DNA of 11,970 bases from positions 1 to 11,970 of the forward strand of contig JASJAL010000235.1 in the NCBI GenBank assembly GCA_030067055.1, written 5' to 3'. The notes under the pieces were generated by a model. It did not search any database. It was not told the origin of the DNA and saw nothing but the letters and a program-made list of their open reading frames with translations. The DNA is from Kiloniellales bacterium (lineage in GTDB: Bacteria > Pseudomonadota > Alphaproteobacteria > Kiloniellales > JAKSBE01). Shown piece by piece: positions 1-7,497 of the stretch; within the stretch, counting starts at the first letter, position 1; every line of letters begins with the position of its first letter. The position numbers were made by a program, and so were the translations under genes.

Positions 1-1
1 G

Positions 2-115
2 CGCCACAAGTCGGGCCTGGCCATGCGCTTCCCGCGCATCCATCGCATCCGCTGGGACAAGCCCGCCGCCGAGGCCGACCGGCTGGAAAGCCTGGAAAAG
101 CTGGTCGAGGCGTAG
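2..115 (+). CDS. ATP-dependent DNA ligase, C-terminal end (partial)
   Basis: Only the last 37 codons are in the window; the gene begins upstream. The visible end contains RHKSGLAMRFPRIHRIRWDK followed by an acidic helix (PAAEADRLESLEKL). This is the usual C-terminal end of the OB-fold domain of bacterial ATP-dependent DNA ligases of the LigB/LigC type, which seal nicks using ATP and act in repair rather than replication. The stop is TAG, and the next gene on the opposite strand ends one base further on, so the two are tail-to-tail with no room for a separate terminator. The family call rests on recognising this short tail and cannot say which ligase subtype it is. Confidence 0.75.
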   Translation, partial: RHKSGLAMRFPRIHRIRWDKPAAEADRLESLEKLVEA

Positions 116-116
116 T

Positions 117-1514
117 TCAGCCCTCCTCGGCAAAGAGCTCGCTCTGGACGCCGAGGTAGCCGTCCCAGGCGAACCAGTAGGCGACGTGCCCGGGGATCCG
201 GGGCAGGCGGGTGCCGTTCGGCCCGACCAGCGCCTCTTCTTCTAAGCGCCAGAGCCCGCCCGGGCCGGATAGCCGACCGCGGTCGACGCTGGCCTCGAAG
301 CGCCGGCCGTCGCGGGCGTAGGCGCGCACGCTGCGGGTCCGGGCATCGCCGACCAGGACGACCTCCTGCTGGCCGACCCGGTCGTTGATCACCCGGCCCT
401 CGCCGAAGGCTGCGACCGGCCAGGCCTTGGCCGCGCCGACGCTGCGGATCCCGAAGACATAGTCCTTCTGCTTCAGGCGGGTCTGGTCGACCAGGGCCGG
501 GAACATCAGGTTCGGACTGGCGAAGTAGTCCCGGTAGACCACGCCGGAGCCGTAGTCGCGGCTGTGCCCGGTCTCCAGCGACAGCACCCGGGTCTCGGGC
601 TTGAGGGCGCGCCAGCGGCCCCAGGAGGTGATGGTGACAGGGCGGATCTTGAGCTTGATGCCGCTGCCGACCAGAGGGCCGACCACCGGCTCGCCGGTGA
701 ACTGGTTCCAGAGGCTGTCGGTCTCCCGGTCGAACATCAGCTTGTTCGAGCGATAGAGGAAGCCGGAGGAGCCGAAGACGAAGGGCGCGTCGCGGCCCTC
801 CACTTTGGTCTCGAAGAGGATGCCGGCGCCGCAGAGGGTGCAGTAGGCCAGCGCCACCGGTACACCGCCGATGGTCTCGTTGAACATCTCGTGCCAGCCC
901 ATGATCCGCAGCGGATAGGCCCGGGCATCGCCGTTGATCTCGACGCCGAAGACAAGGTCGTCGTCGCGGAGGTAGTCGGCCTCGGCCGCCGCGATCAGCT
1001 CCGGGTCGTCGAGCGATGGAATGCCATCGACGGCGACCCCGCCCCAGGTGATCTCTTCCAGGCGGATCCGCATGGTCTCCGGCTCCGTGGTCCAGGGAAC
1101 CAGGAAGGTCAGGAATCGCGGATCGATGGTCGCGAAGAGCTTGAGCTTCAGCGTGGCGTAGCTGGGATGAGGCGCGACCTCCGGGTGCGCCTGCTGCCAG
1201 AGCATCCATTCGAACCAGCCCTCGGCTTTGTGCCCGGTAAGCTCGGCAAGGGTGGCCTCGATCTCCGACTGGGCCGTGCCGCTATAGCGCAGAGCCAGGA
1301 TCAGGGTCGGCACGATGTCGGTCTCGCCACGCGCCTCCAAGGCGGTCAGCGCCGCCAGCAACCCGTCGCGCGTGCCGAAGACCAGATCGTCACTGTGCCG
1401 CGCGACCTCTTCGTCGGTCAGCGCGAGGGCCGGCTGCGGCGTGGTCGCGATCAGGATGGAGATACAGAGTCCGGCCGCGGCGGTCAGAAGGGCTTTCAAG
1501 GAACTGCATTGCAT
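117..1514 (-). CDS. DUF3179 domain-containing exported protein
   Basis: A 465-residue protein of the DUF3179 family, whose biochemical function is unknown to me. I chose the ATG at 1514 because it gives a clean signal peptide (hydrophobic stretch about residues 8-24, likely cleavage after the ALA near 30-32) and has GGAGG nine bases upstream; a longer open frame runs into betA and is not credible. Residues 33-180 are a helical N-terminal part. The DUF3179 domain spans about 185-450, with VFGVEINGDARAYP (188-201), the two-cysteine motif YCTLCGAG (224-231), a GSSGFLYRSNKLMFDR block (248-263), DSLWNQFTG (266-274) and a GHSRDYG block (316-322). C225 and C228 suggest a redox or metal role in the periplasm, but that is inference. 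It lies 149 bp downstream of betA on the same strand, so it may be read through from the bet operon, or have its own promoter. Confidence 0.85.
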   Translation of the reverse strand: MQCSSLKALLTAAAGLCISILIATTPQPALALTDEEVARHSDDLVFGTRDGLLAALTALEARGETDIVPTLILALRYSGTAQSEIEATLAELTGHKAEGWFEWMLWQQAHPEVAPHPSYATLKLKLFATIDPRFLTFLVPWTTEPETMRIRLEEITWGGVAVDGIPSLDDPELIAAAEADYLRDDDLVFGVEINGDARAYPLRIMGWHEMFNETIGGVPVALAYCTLCGAGILFETKVEGRDAPFVFGSSGFLYRSNKLMFDRETDSLWNQFTGEPVVGPLVGSGIKLKIRPVTITSWGRWRALKPETRVLSLETGHSRDYGSGVVYRDYFASPNLMFPALVDQTRLKQKDYVFGIRSVGAAKAWPVAAFGEGRVINDRVGQQEVVLVGDARTRSVRAYARDGRRFEASVDRGRLSGPGGLWRLEEEALVGPNGTRLPRIPGHVAYWFAWDGYLGVQSELFAEEG

Positions 1515-1540
1515 CGGCCGGATCCTCCGGAGCAGAAAGG

Positions 1541-1563
1541 CACGCGGCGCCGGTCCGCGCGTG
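1541..1563 (-). terminator. Weak hairpin downstream of betA
   Basis: The arms CACGCGG and CCGCG(C)GTG can pair around a CGCCGGT loop with one bulged base. On the minus strand the hairpin is followed by only three T residues (CCTTTC), so it is at best a poor intrinsic terminator about 100 bases after the betA stop and about 27 bases before the DUF3179 start. It could instead be a chance structure in GC-rich DNA. If it does stop transcription, it separates the bet operon from the DUF3179 gene. Confidence 0.25.
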
Positions 1564-1663
1564 GACTTGGATCTGGGGTCCCGGAGTGAGATTACAGGCC
1601 GTCCTCGCCGGAATGTGAGCGAGCGTGTGCCGGCGCGAAGGTTGTCGAGGGGCCGCAACAGCC

Positions 1664-3325
1664 TCAGCGCTGCGCCGTTTCCCAGTCCGGGTGGATCCAG
1701 GGTTCCTGGTTCGAGGGCGGCAGGAGATCGCGGCCCAGGATATGGTCGCTGGCCTTCTCGCCGACCAGGATCGAGGGTCCGTTGAGGTTGCCGTTGGTGA
1801 TCCGTGGAAAGATTGCGGAGTCGGCGACCCGTAAGCCGTCCAGGCCGATCACCCGGCACTCGGGATCGACCACCGCGCCGGGATCATCGGGCGCGCCCAT
1901 GCGGCAGGTGCCGCAGGGGTGGTAGGCGCTCTCGACCGCCCCTCGGATGAACTCGTCGAGCGCCGCGTCGCTCTCGGCCTCCGGCCCCGGCGCGATCTCC
2001 CGGCCACGGTAGGGGTCGAAGGCCGCCTGGGCGAAGATCTCCCGGGTCAGGCGGATGCAGGCGCGGAAGTCGGCCCAATCCTCCGGCTCCGATAGGTAGT
2101 TGAAGCGGATCTCCGGCGCCGCCTCGGGATCGGCCGAGCGCAGGCGGACCCAGCCGCGGGATTTGGAGCGCATCGGCCCGACGTGGGCCTGGAAGCCGTG
2201 GCTCTTGGCCGGCGCCTTGCCGTCGTAGCGGATCGCGACCGGCAGGAAGTGGAACTGGATATCGGGGTAGCGCACTCCAGCCTTGGAGCGGATGAAGGCC
2301 GCCGATTCAAAATGGTTGCTGGCGCCGTGGCCACGCTTGAGCAGCAGCCACTCGGCGCCGATCCGCGCCTTGGAAAAGAGGTTGAGCTGGGAATAGAGGG
2401 TGATCGGTTGCGTGCAGGCCTGCTGGACGTAGAGCTCCAAGTGGTCCTGCAGGTTCTCGCCGACCCCCGGCAGCGCGTGCAGCGGAGCGATGCCGGCGGC
2501 CTTGAGGCGCGCCGGATCGCCGATGCCGGAGAGCTGAAGCAACTTGGGCGAGTTGATCGCGCCGGCAGCGAGCACGACCTCGCGCGCCGCCTTGGCCAGG
2601 GTCAGGCGGCCACCGCGACGGTACTCGACGCCGATCGCGCGCTTGCCGTCGAGCAGGACCCGCTGGACCAGGGCCCGGCTCACCAGGCGCAGGTTGGGGC
2701 GCTTCAGCGCCGGCTGCAGGTAGGCGTTGGCGGCGGACCAGCGGCGGCCCTTCCAGACCGTCATCTCCATCGGCCCGAAGCCTTCCTGCTTTCCGCCGTT
2801 GTAGTCGGAGGTCAGTTCGTAGCCGGCCTGGCGTCCGGCCTCGACGAAGGCCTCGTAAAGCGGGTTCCTGCGCGGGCCGCGGGTGACGTGCAGGGGCCCG
2901 GCCTCGCCGCGCCAGCCGGCCTCGCCGCCATGGCTTGACTCAAGCCGCTTGTAGTAGGGCAGGACGTGGCGGTAGCCCCAGCCGGCGGCGCCGGCCGCCT
3001 CCCAGCCGTCGAAGTCGCAGGCGTGGCCGCGCACGTAGACCATGCCGTTGATCGAGGAGGAGCCGCCGATCACCTTGCCGCGCGGGCAGGCCAGGCGCCG
3101 TCCGCCGAGCTGCGGCTCCGGCTCGGCCTGATAGCCCCAGTCGTAGCGCTTCATGTTCATCGGGTAGGAGAGGGCGGCCGGCATCTGGATCAGGGGCCCG
3201 GCATCGCTGCCGCCGTGCTCCAGCAGCAGCACCCGGTGCCGTCCCTCCGCGCTCAGCCGGTCGGCCAGCACGCAACCCGCCGAGCCGGCGCCGACCACGA
3301 TGTAGTCGTAGCTCTCGGCACTCAT
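1664..3325 (-). CDS. betA: Choline dehydrogenase (GMC oxidoreductase)
   Basis: BetA is an FAD flavoprotein, usually membrane-associated, that oxidises choline to betaine aldehyde; the E. coli enzyme is also reported to take betaine aldehyde on to glycine betaine. The 553-residue protein has the FAD-binding GAGSAG (12-17) with E36 at the end of strand 2, GMC signature 1 around [19 protein letters not shown] (82-100), signature 2 [15 protein letters not shown] (255-269), and the active-site [10 protein letters not shown] with His469 paired with Asn513 in TNGNLN. The C-terminal [11 protein letters not shown] block is specific to BetA rather than to GMC enzymes in general, and the length matches. 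The ATG at 3325 overlaps the stop of the preceding short ORF (ATGA) and has no clear Shine-Dalgarno sequence, suggesting translational coupling. A start at 3367 is possible but has GAGGAG directly against the ATG and adds a non-conserved 14-residue leader. Third in the order betI, betB stub, betA. Confidence 0.95.
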   Translation of the reverse strand: MSAESYDYIVVGAGSAGCVLADRLSAEGRHRVLLLEHGGSDAGPLIQMPAALSYPMNMKRYDWGYQAEPEPQLGGRRLACPRGKVIGGSSSINGMVYVRGHACDFDGWEAAGAAGWGYRHVLPYYKRLESSHGGEAGWRGEAGPLHVTRGPRRNPLYEAFVEAGRQAGYELTSDYNGGKQEGFGPMEMTVWKGRRWSAANAYLQPALKRPNLRLVSRALVQRVLLDGKRAIGVEYRRGGRLTLAKAAREVVLAAGAINSPKLLQLSGIGDPARLKAAGIAPLHALPGVGENLQDHLELYVQQACTQPITLYSQLNLFSKARIGAEWLLLKRGHGASNHFESAAFIRSKAGVRYPDIQFHFLPVAIRYDGKAPAKSHGFQAHVGPMRSKSRGWVRLRSADPEAAPEIRFNYLSEPEDWADFRACIRLTREIFAQAAFDPYRGREIAPGPEAESDAALDEFIRGAVESAYHPCGTCRMGAPDDPGAVVDPECRVIGLDGLRVADSAIFPRITNGNLNGPSILVGEKASDHILGRDLLPPSNQEPWIHPDWETAQR

Positions 3326-3522
3326 GGCAATCTGACTAACGCAGACGTGAGGTCCGGCCCCTGCCATCTCCTCGAGGTCAACTCCGGGGCGGCGATCTGG
3401 ACCTCATAATGAGCCTCCCGGCTCGCCGGATCGCAGCTCTGGTAAATCTCGCCCTGGGCGGCGTTGACCCGGTGGCTGCTGGTGATCGGCCGCCGCCGGG
3501 GCAGGGTTTGGGACATGGTCAC
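3322..3522 (-). pseudogene. betB: Remnant of betaine aldehyde dehydrogenase N-terminus
   Basis: A 66-codon ORF occupies the slot where betB lies in the usual betI-betB-betA order. It starts with GTG at 3522, with GGAGG seven bases upstream, overlaps the betI stop (GTGA), and ends in a TGA that overlaps the betA start (ATGA). About residues 15-47 read like the first strand and turn of an NAD-dependent aldehyde dehydrogenase: SHRVNAAQGEIYQSCDPASR aligns with the family's pattern of a short 'G...ESINPATGE' entry, here DPASRE in place of NPATGE. From about residue 48 (LTSRRWQG onward) the similarity ends, and no nucleotide-binding domain or catalytic Cys/Glu is present. Intact BetB is about 490 residues. 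I infer an internal deletion that removed some 90% of betB while leaving its start and the overlap with betA. It may still be translated as a coupling peptide. The similarity is short, so the assignment leans on gene position as well. Confidence 0.55.
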
Positions 3523-4112
3523 GGTTGAGCCTCCGGGGCAGAGATCTGCGAATCGACATACTCCCGGGCGATGCGCCGGGCCGCCTCGGCGTCCATGGCG
3601 CCGCCGGCCAGGGCGGCGTTGAGCCAGAGGCCATCGATCAGCGCCGCCAGGCCGGCGGTCAGGCGCTCGGCTTCGGCCCGGGGCAGGAAGAGCTTGAAGG
3701 CATGCAGCAGGTTGCTGCGCAGGCGGCGCTGGTAGATCCGCTGGATCCGCAGCAGGCCGGGCGACTGGCGGACCATCGACCAGAAGGCGAGCCAGGCCGA
3801 GACCACCTCAGGTACGCATTGGGTCGGCGCGAAGTTGGCATCGATGATGGCGTGGATCCGCGCCTGCGGGCCGTGGGCCCGGGAAAGGCGCGCTACGGCC
3901 TCGCCGCGCAGGGCCTCGACCAGGGTCAGCATTGTCGCCTCCATCAACCCGGCCTTGTCCTGGAAGTAGTGAGCGATGATCCCTGCCGAGAGCCCGGCAC
4001 GGCGGCTGATCCGCTGCACGGTGGTGTTGGCGAAGCCGTCCTCGTGCATCGAGGCGATGGTTGCGTCGATGAGCTGGCGCCGCCGGATCGGCTCCATTCC
4101 CAGCTTCGGCAT
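3519..4112 (-). CDS. betI: TetR-family choline-responsive repressor
   Basis: BetI represses choline uptake and oxidation genes and is released by choline. The 197-residue protein begins MPKLGMEPIRRRQLIDATI, nearly the E. coli BetI N-terminus (MPKLGMQSIRRRQLIDAT), which fixes the start at the ATG at 4112. An in-frame TTG at 4175 would put the start inside the operator and is rejected. The TetR helix-turn-helix covers roughly residues 25-52 (TTVQRISRRAGLSAGIIAHY), followed by DKAGLMEATM. The C-terminal ligand domain keeps the BetI-type WLAFWS and LAALIDGLWLNAAL segments. It is the first gene of the minus-strand bet operon; its TGA overlaps the GTG of the betB stub. Its likely operator is the 14-bp palindrome 51 bases upstream of its start, shared with the divergent choX promoter. 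Confidence 0.95.
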   Translation of the reverse strand: MPKLGMEPIRRRQLIDATIASMHEDGFANTTVQRISRRAGLSAGIIAHYFQDKAGLMEATMLTLVEALRGEAVARLSRAHGPQARIHAIIDANFAPTQCVPEVVSAWLAFWSMVRQSPGLLRIQRIYQRRLRSNLLHAFKLFLPRAEAERLTAGLAALIDGLWLNAALAGGAMDAEAARRIAREYVDSQISAPEAQP

Positions 4113-4157
4113 CTTGGCTGCCCCAAAGGTCGTCGAAGATCGCGTCAGCCTAGTTGT

Positions 4158-4186
4158 CTTATATTGAACGTTCAATCAAAAAAGAA
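4158..4186 (-). promoter_or_regulatory. Candidate betI promoter
   Basis: On the minus strand a -10-like TATAAG (4163-4158) lies 17 bases from a weak -35-like TTCTTT (4186-4181). The BetI palindrome fills the spacer, which would place bound repressor between the two boxes. The -10 is good and the -35 is poor, so the exact start is uncertain. The transcript leader would be about 40 bases. Confidence 0.35.
4163..4176. promoter_or_regulatory. BetI operator palindrome
   Basis: ATTGAACGTTCAAT is a perfect 14-bp inverted repeat in a short AT-rich island within otherwise very GC-rich DNA, in the gap between divergent betI and choX. Its form agrees with the TTGAACGTTCAA-like BetI sites I remember from proteobacterial bet promoters. 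It overlaps the choX -35 box and the spacer of the candidate betI promoter, so a single bound BetI dimer pair could repress both directions. Direct binding is inferred, not shown. Confidence 0.85.
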
Positions 4187-4193
4187 CTATAGT
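4164..4193 (+). promoter_or_regulatory. Sigma70-type promoter of the cho operon
   Basis: TTGAAC (4164-4169) and TATAGT (4188-4193) are separated by 18 bases, a good sigma70-type match. The -35 box is half of the BetI palindrome. Transcription would start near 4200, giving an untranslated leader of about 165 bases before choX; that leader contains GC-rich self-complementary patches but nothing I can name as a riboswitch. The choX start at 4366 has GGGGAGG ten bases upstream. Confidence 0.65.
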
Positions 4194-4365
4194 GCAGGCC
4201 CGAGAGACGGAGTGGAACCAGGAGGGCTGACGGCCGCTTCGTGTTTCCTCTAGACTTCCGGGGCAACAACAAGCGCGCCGTCCGGCGACGGGCTGTGCGC
4301 GGCAGGCAGCGGCGGGCCGGTAGGGGCCGAAGCCGGAACCTGCGACTAGGGGAGGTTGGAAAGTC

Positions 4366-5313
4366 ATGATTGCCAAGCGTTTACTTGCTGTTGTTTCGTT
4401 GTCGCTGCTGGTCGCCGCCGGTGCGGCCCGGGCCGCAGATCCGGAGTCCTGCAAAGAGGTCCGCCTGTCGGACGTGGGTTGGAGCTGCGTCACCGCGACG
4501 ACCTCGATTGCGGTCTCGATCCTGGAGGGTCTGGGCTACGAGACCAAGGTCGACGTGCTCTCCGTTCCGGTCACTTTCCAGGGCTTGGCTAACAAGGACG
4601 TCGACGTCTTCCTCGGCCTCTGGCTGCCGACTCAGCAGAGCATGATCGACCCCTACTTCCAGAAGAATCAGATCTCCCGAGTCGCGACCAACCTGGAGGG
4701 CGCCAAGTACACGCTGGCGGTCAACAAGGCGGCCTTCGACGGCGGCGTGAAGACCTTCGCCGACCTGGCTGCAAACAAGGACAAGTTCGACGGCAAGATC
4801 TACGGCATCGAGCCCGGCAACGACGGCAACCAGATCATCCAGGACATGATCGACAACAACGCCTTCGACCTGAAGGGCTGGGAACTGGTCGAGTCTTCCG
4901 AGCAAGGCATGCTGGCGCAGGTCGACCGCGCCGGTAAGCGCGAGGACTGGATCGTCTTCCTCGGCTGGGAGCCGCATCCCATGAACCGGCGCTTCGAGAT
5001 GGCCTACCTGGACGGCGGCGACGACTACTTCGGCCCGAACTTCGGCGGTGCGACGGTCTACACCCTGGCGCCGGCGGGCTATAGCGAGCAGTGCCCCAAC
5101 GTCGGCAAGCTGTTGCAGAACCTGACCTTCTCGCTCGACATGGAGAACGAGATCATGGGCTACATGCTGGACGACGGCATGGATCCGGCGGCTGCGGCGG
5201 TGAATCTGGTGAAGAACAATCCGGACCTGGTCGACCGCTGGCTCGCCGGCGTCACCACCATCGACGGCAGCGGCGACGGCGCCGCGGCGGTGAAAAAGCA
5301 CCTCGGCATGTAG
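4366..5313 (+). CDS. choX: Choline ABC transporter, periplasmic binding protein
   Basis: ChoX captures choline in the periplasm and delivers it to ChoWV. The 315-residue precursor has a signal peptide ending in ARA (residues 21-23), with the mature protein from about A24. It belongs to the OpuAC/ChoX class and follows S. meliloti ChoX closely (for example FDGKIYGIEPGNDGN at 141-155 and VESSEQGMLAQV at 175-186). With a constant offset of four from the S. meliloti numbering, the aromatic cage that holds the trimethylammonium group is present: W39, W86, Y115, W201; N152 matches N156. C29 and C243 match the known disulfide pair. The one difference is C41 where S. meliloti has Asp45, which contacts the ligand. 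It is the first gene of choX-choW-choV-SBP-HAD, transcribed from the BetI-controlled promoter. Confidence 0.95.
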   Translation: MIAKRLLAVVSLSLLVAAGAARAADPESCKEVRLSDVGWSCVTATTSIAVSILEGLGYETKVDVLSVPVTFQGLANKDVDVFLGLWLPTQQSMIDPYFQKNQISRVATNLEGAKYTLAVNKAAFDGGVKTFADLAANKDKFDGKIYGIEPGNDGNQIIQDMIDNNAFDLKGWELVESSEQGMLAQVDRAGKREDWIVFLGWEPHPMNRRFEMAYLDGGDDYFGPNFGGATVYTLAPAGYSEQCPNVGKLLQNLTFSLDMENEIMGYMLDDGMDPAAAAVNLVKNNPDLVDRWLAGVTTIDGSGDGAAAVKKHLGM

Positions 5314-5344
5314 GCCGGCGTCAGCCGTGGACTTTGGAAAAACC

Positions 5345-5376
5345 GGGCGGTCGGCTCCCCTCGGGGCCGGCCGCCC
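5345..5376 (+). other. GC hairpin between choX and choW
   Basis: GGGCGG-T-CGGC-T-CCCC pairs with GGGG-CCG-GCCGCCC, giving a stem of about 13-14 bp with one G:U pair, one bulged U and a CUCG loop. It lies in the 96-base choX-choW gap, 31 bases after the choX stop, and has no T-run after it. That fits an mRNA-stabilising or partial-attenuation element that keeps binding-protein mRNA more abundant than permease mRNA, as in malE-malF of enteric bacteria, better than a full terminator. Confidence 0.6.
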
Positions 5377-5409
5377 CTCGCGTTCGGGCCGGGGGAGGGA
5401 GAGGCGTCC

Positions 5410-6270
5410 ATGGACTCGCTGACGGAACAGATCGAGGCCTTGAAGATCCCCGTGGGCCTTTGGGGCAAGGACTTCATCGATCTCTTGACCACCAACTTCG
5501 CGACCGCCTTCGACCTTATATCGCAGGCCCTTGAATCCATGATCGACGGTTTGACCGACGGGCTGCTGTGGTTTCCGCCCCTGGTGCTGATCGCGATCAT
5601 CGCGGGCCTGGCCTACTGGCTGCAGCGCTCCTGGTGGCTGGTCGCCGGGGTCGTGGCCTCGCTGCTGTTCATCATCAACCAGGGCTACTGGGAGCCGACG
5701 ATCAACACCCTGGCGCTGGTCGGGGTCGCGACCTTCCTCTGCATGCTGCTCGGGATCCCGATCGGGATCGCGGCGGCGCACCGGCCCTGGCTCTACACGG
5801 CGATCCGGCCGGTTCTCGACTTGATGCAAACCCTGCCGCCCTTCGTCTACCTGATTCCGACGGTGGTGCTCTTCGGTCTGGGCGTCGTGCCGGGCCTGAT
5901 CTCGACCGTGGTCTTCGCGATCCCGGCGCCGATCCGCCTGACCTACCTGGGCGTGTCGTCGACGCCGAAGCAGCTGGCCGAGGCCGCCGAATCCTTCGGC
6001 GCGACCAAGCAGCAGCTGCTGTGGAAGGTCGAGCTGCCCCATGCCATGCCGACCATCATGGCCGGCTTCACTCAGGCGATCATGCTGTCCCTCTCGATGG
6101 TGGTGATCGCCGCCTTCGTCGGCGCCGGCGGCCTGGGGACCTACGTCGTGCGTGGCCTGCAGCAGTTCAAGCCCGAGATGGGCATCGAGTCCGGCCTGGC
6201 GATCGTGATCCTGGCGATCCTGCTGGACCGCATCTGCAAGCAGCCGGAGCGCAGGGCCCAGGGAGGCTGA
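5410..6270 (+). CDS. choW: Choline ABC transporter, permease
   Basis: ChoW is the membrane channel of the choline importer, in the ProW/OpuAB family. The 286-residue protein has a soluble N-terminus and then hydrophobic segments at about 53-70, 75-91, 98-123, 143-170, 215-240 and 258-273. The conserved EAA loop that docks on the ATPase lies at 191-210 (EAAESFGATKQQLLWKVELP). The NTLALVGVATFLCMLLGIPI and LDLMQTLPPFVYLIP blocks are typical of the glycine-betaine/choline permease family. GGGGGAGGGAGAGG precedes the ATG. It is separated from choX by a hairpin and from choV by three bases. Confidence 0.95.
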   Translation: MDSLTEQIEALKIPVGLWGKDFIDLLTTNFATAFDLISQALESMIDGLTDGLLWFPPLVLIAIIAGLAYWLQRSWWLVAGVVASLLFIINQGYWEPTINTLALVGVATFLCMLLGIPIGIAAAHRPWLYTAIRPVLDLMQTLPPFVYLIPTVVLFGLGVVPGLISTVVFAIPAPIRLTYLGVSSTPKQLAEAAESFGATKQQLLWKVELPHAMPTIMAGFTQAIMLSLSMVVIAAFVGAGGLGTYVVRGLQQFKPEMGIESGLAIVILAILLDRICKQPERRAQGG

Positions 6271-6273
6271 GGC

Positions 6274-7497
6274 ATGGCGATCGTTGCCTTCAAAGCCGTC
6301 GACATCATCTTCGGCAAAGACGCCGAGCAGGCCCTGCCGCTGCTCGACGAGGGCCGCTCGCGGGAGGAGATCTTGGAGGCGACCGGCAACGTCCTCGGGG
6401 TCGCCGGCGCCAGCCTCGAAATCGACGAAGGCGAGATCTGCGTCCTGATGGGGCTGTCGGGCTCCGGCAAGTCGACCCTGCTTCGGGCGGTCAACGGACT
6501 GAACCCGGTGACCCGGGGCGAGGTTCTGGTCCGCGAGGGCGATGAGATGACCGACGTCGCGCGCTGCGACGCCGCCACCTTGCGCCGCCTGAGGACCGAC
6601 CGCATCGCCATGGTGTTTCAACAGTTTGCGCTGCTTCCTTGGCGCACCGTCGAAGAAAACGTCGGGCTTGGCCTGGAACTGCGCGGCATGGCCCGGGACC
6701 AGCGTCGGGCCATCGTCGCGGAGAAGCTCGAACTGGTCGGCCTGGCGCAGTGGAAAGACAAGTACGCCCACGAGCTCTCCGGCGGCATGCAGCAACGGGT
6801 CGGCCTGGCCCGGGCCTTCGCCACCGACGCCGACATCCTGCTGATGGACGAGCCCTTCTCGGCGCTCGACCCGCTGATCCGCACGCACCTCCAGGACGAG
6901 CTGCTGGAGCTGCAGCGCCGACTGAAGAAGACGATTATCTTCGTCAGCCACGACCTGGACGAGGCCCTGAAACTGGGCACCGACATTGCGATCATGGAAG
7001 GCGGGCGGATCGTCCAGGTCGGCCGGCCAGAGCAGATCGTGCTCGATCCGGCCAACGATTACGTTGCCGAGTTCGTCGCCCATATGAACCCGCTGGACGT
7101 GCTGCGCGGCGCCTCGCTGATGACCCCGCTGGCCGAGCTGCGGCGCGAGGGCGACGCGGTCCTGCTCGACCGGGAAGGGCGCTTCCGGATCGAGCTCGAC
7201 GGTGCCGGCGCGCCCAGTGGTGTCAGCCTCGACGGCCAGCCCGGCCGCCTGCTTGCCTACCAGCCCGACCAGGACCACGAGGCCTGGCGCGAGGCCGCCT
7301 TGATCACCGCCTCGACCGAGATGACCTTGCGCACGGCCATCGAGCTACGCCAGGCCAGCGGCCATCCCGTCGCCCTGCTGGAGGAGGGCCGTCTTGTCGG
7401 AGTCTGCGGCGATGACGAGATCTACAGGGGTATCCTGCGCCAGGCCGCCCTGGCCCCGGCCAAGGCCGGCAGGGAGGAGACCCGTCATGCGTCCTAG
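6274..7497 (+). CDS. choV: Choline ABC transporter, ATP-binding protein
   Basis: ChoV powers choline import and works as a dimer on the inner face of ChoW. The 407-residue protein has a ProV-type N-terminal extension (DEGRSREEIL, 25-34), Walker A GLSGSGKST (60-68), Q-loop FQQ (115-117), signature LSGGMQQR (168-175), Walker B ILLMDEP (188-194), D-loop SALD (196-199) and the switch histidine H226. Residues about 280-395 form a C-terminal regulatory region. Its last part (STEMTLRTAIELRQASGHPV, 347-366, and the ensuing EEGRLVGVCGDDEIYRGIL) reads like one CBS-type repeat, as in ProV. At 407 residues it is nearer to ProV than to the shorter ChoV of rhizobia. Its end overlaps the next gene by 11 bases. 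Confidence 0.95.
   Translation: MAIVAFKAVDIIFGKDAEQALPLLDEGRSREEILEATGNVLGVAGASLEIDEGEICVLMGLSGSGKSTLLRAVNGLNPVTRGEVLVREGDEMTDVARCDAATLRRLRTDRIAMVFQQFALLPWRTVEENVGLGLELRGMARDQRRAIVAEKLELVGLAQWKDKYAHELSGGMQQRVGLARAFATDADILLMDEPFSALDPLIRTHLQDELLELQRRLKKTIIFVSHDLDEALKLGTDIAIMEGGRIVQVGRPEQIVLDPANDYVAEFVAHMNPLDVLRGASLMTPLAELRREGDAVLLDREGRFRIELDGAGAPSGVSLDGQPGRLLAYQPDQDHEAWREAALITASTEMTLRTAIELRQASGHPVALLEEGRLVGVCGDDEIYRGILRQAALAPAKAGREETRHAS

Noticed and set aside
564..1589. 341-codon plus-strand open frame over the DUF3179 gene
   Set aside because: Antisense to a gene with a signal peptide and a conserved domain; no domain of its own.
3326..3367. Upstream ATG for betA at 3367
   Set aside because: The extra 14 residues are not BetA-like, GAGGAG abuts the ATG with no spacer, and family members begin a few residues before the FAD motif as with the ATG at 3325.
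4381..7278. 965-codon open frame on the minus strand
   Set aside because: It lies wholly antisense to choX, choW and choV, has a composition full of Asp/Gln/Arg/His typical of the reverse frame of GC-rich genes, and shows no recognisable domain.
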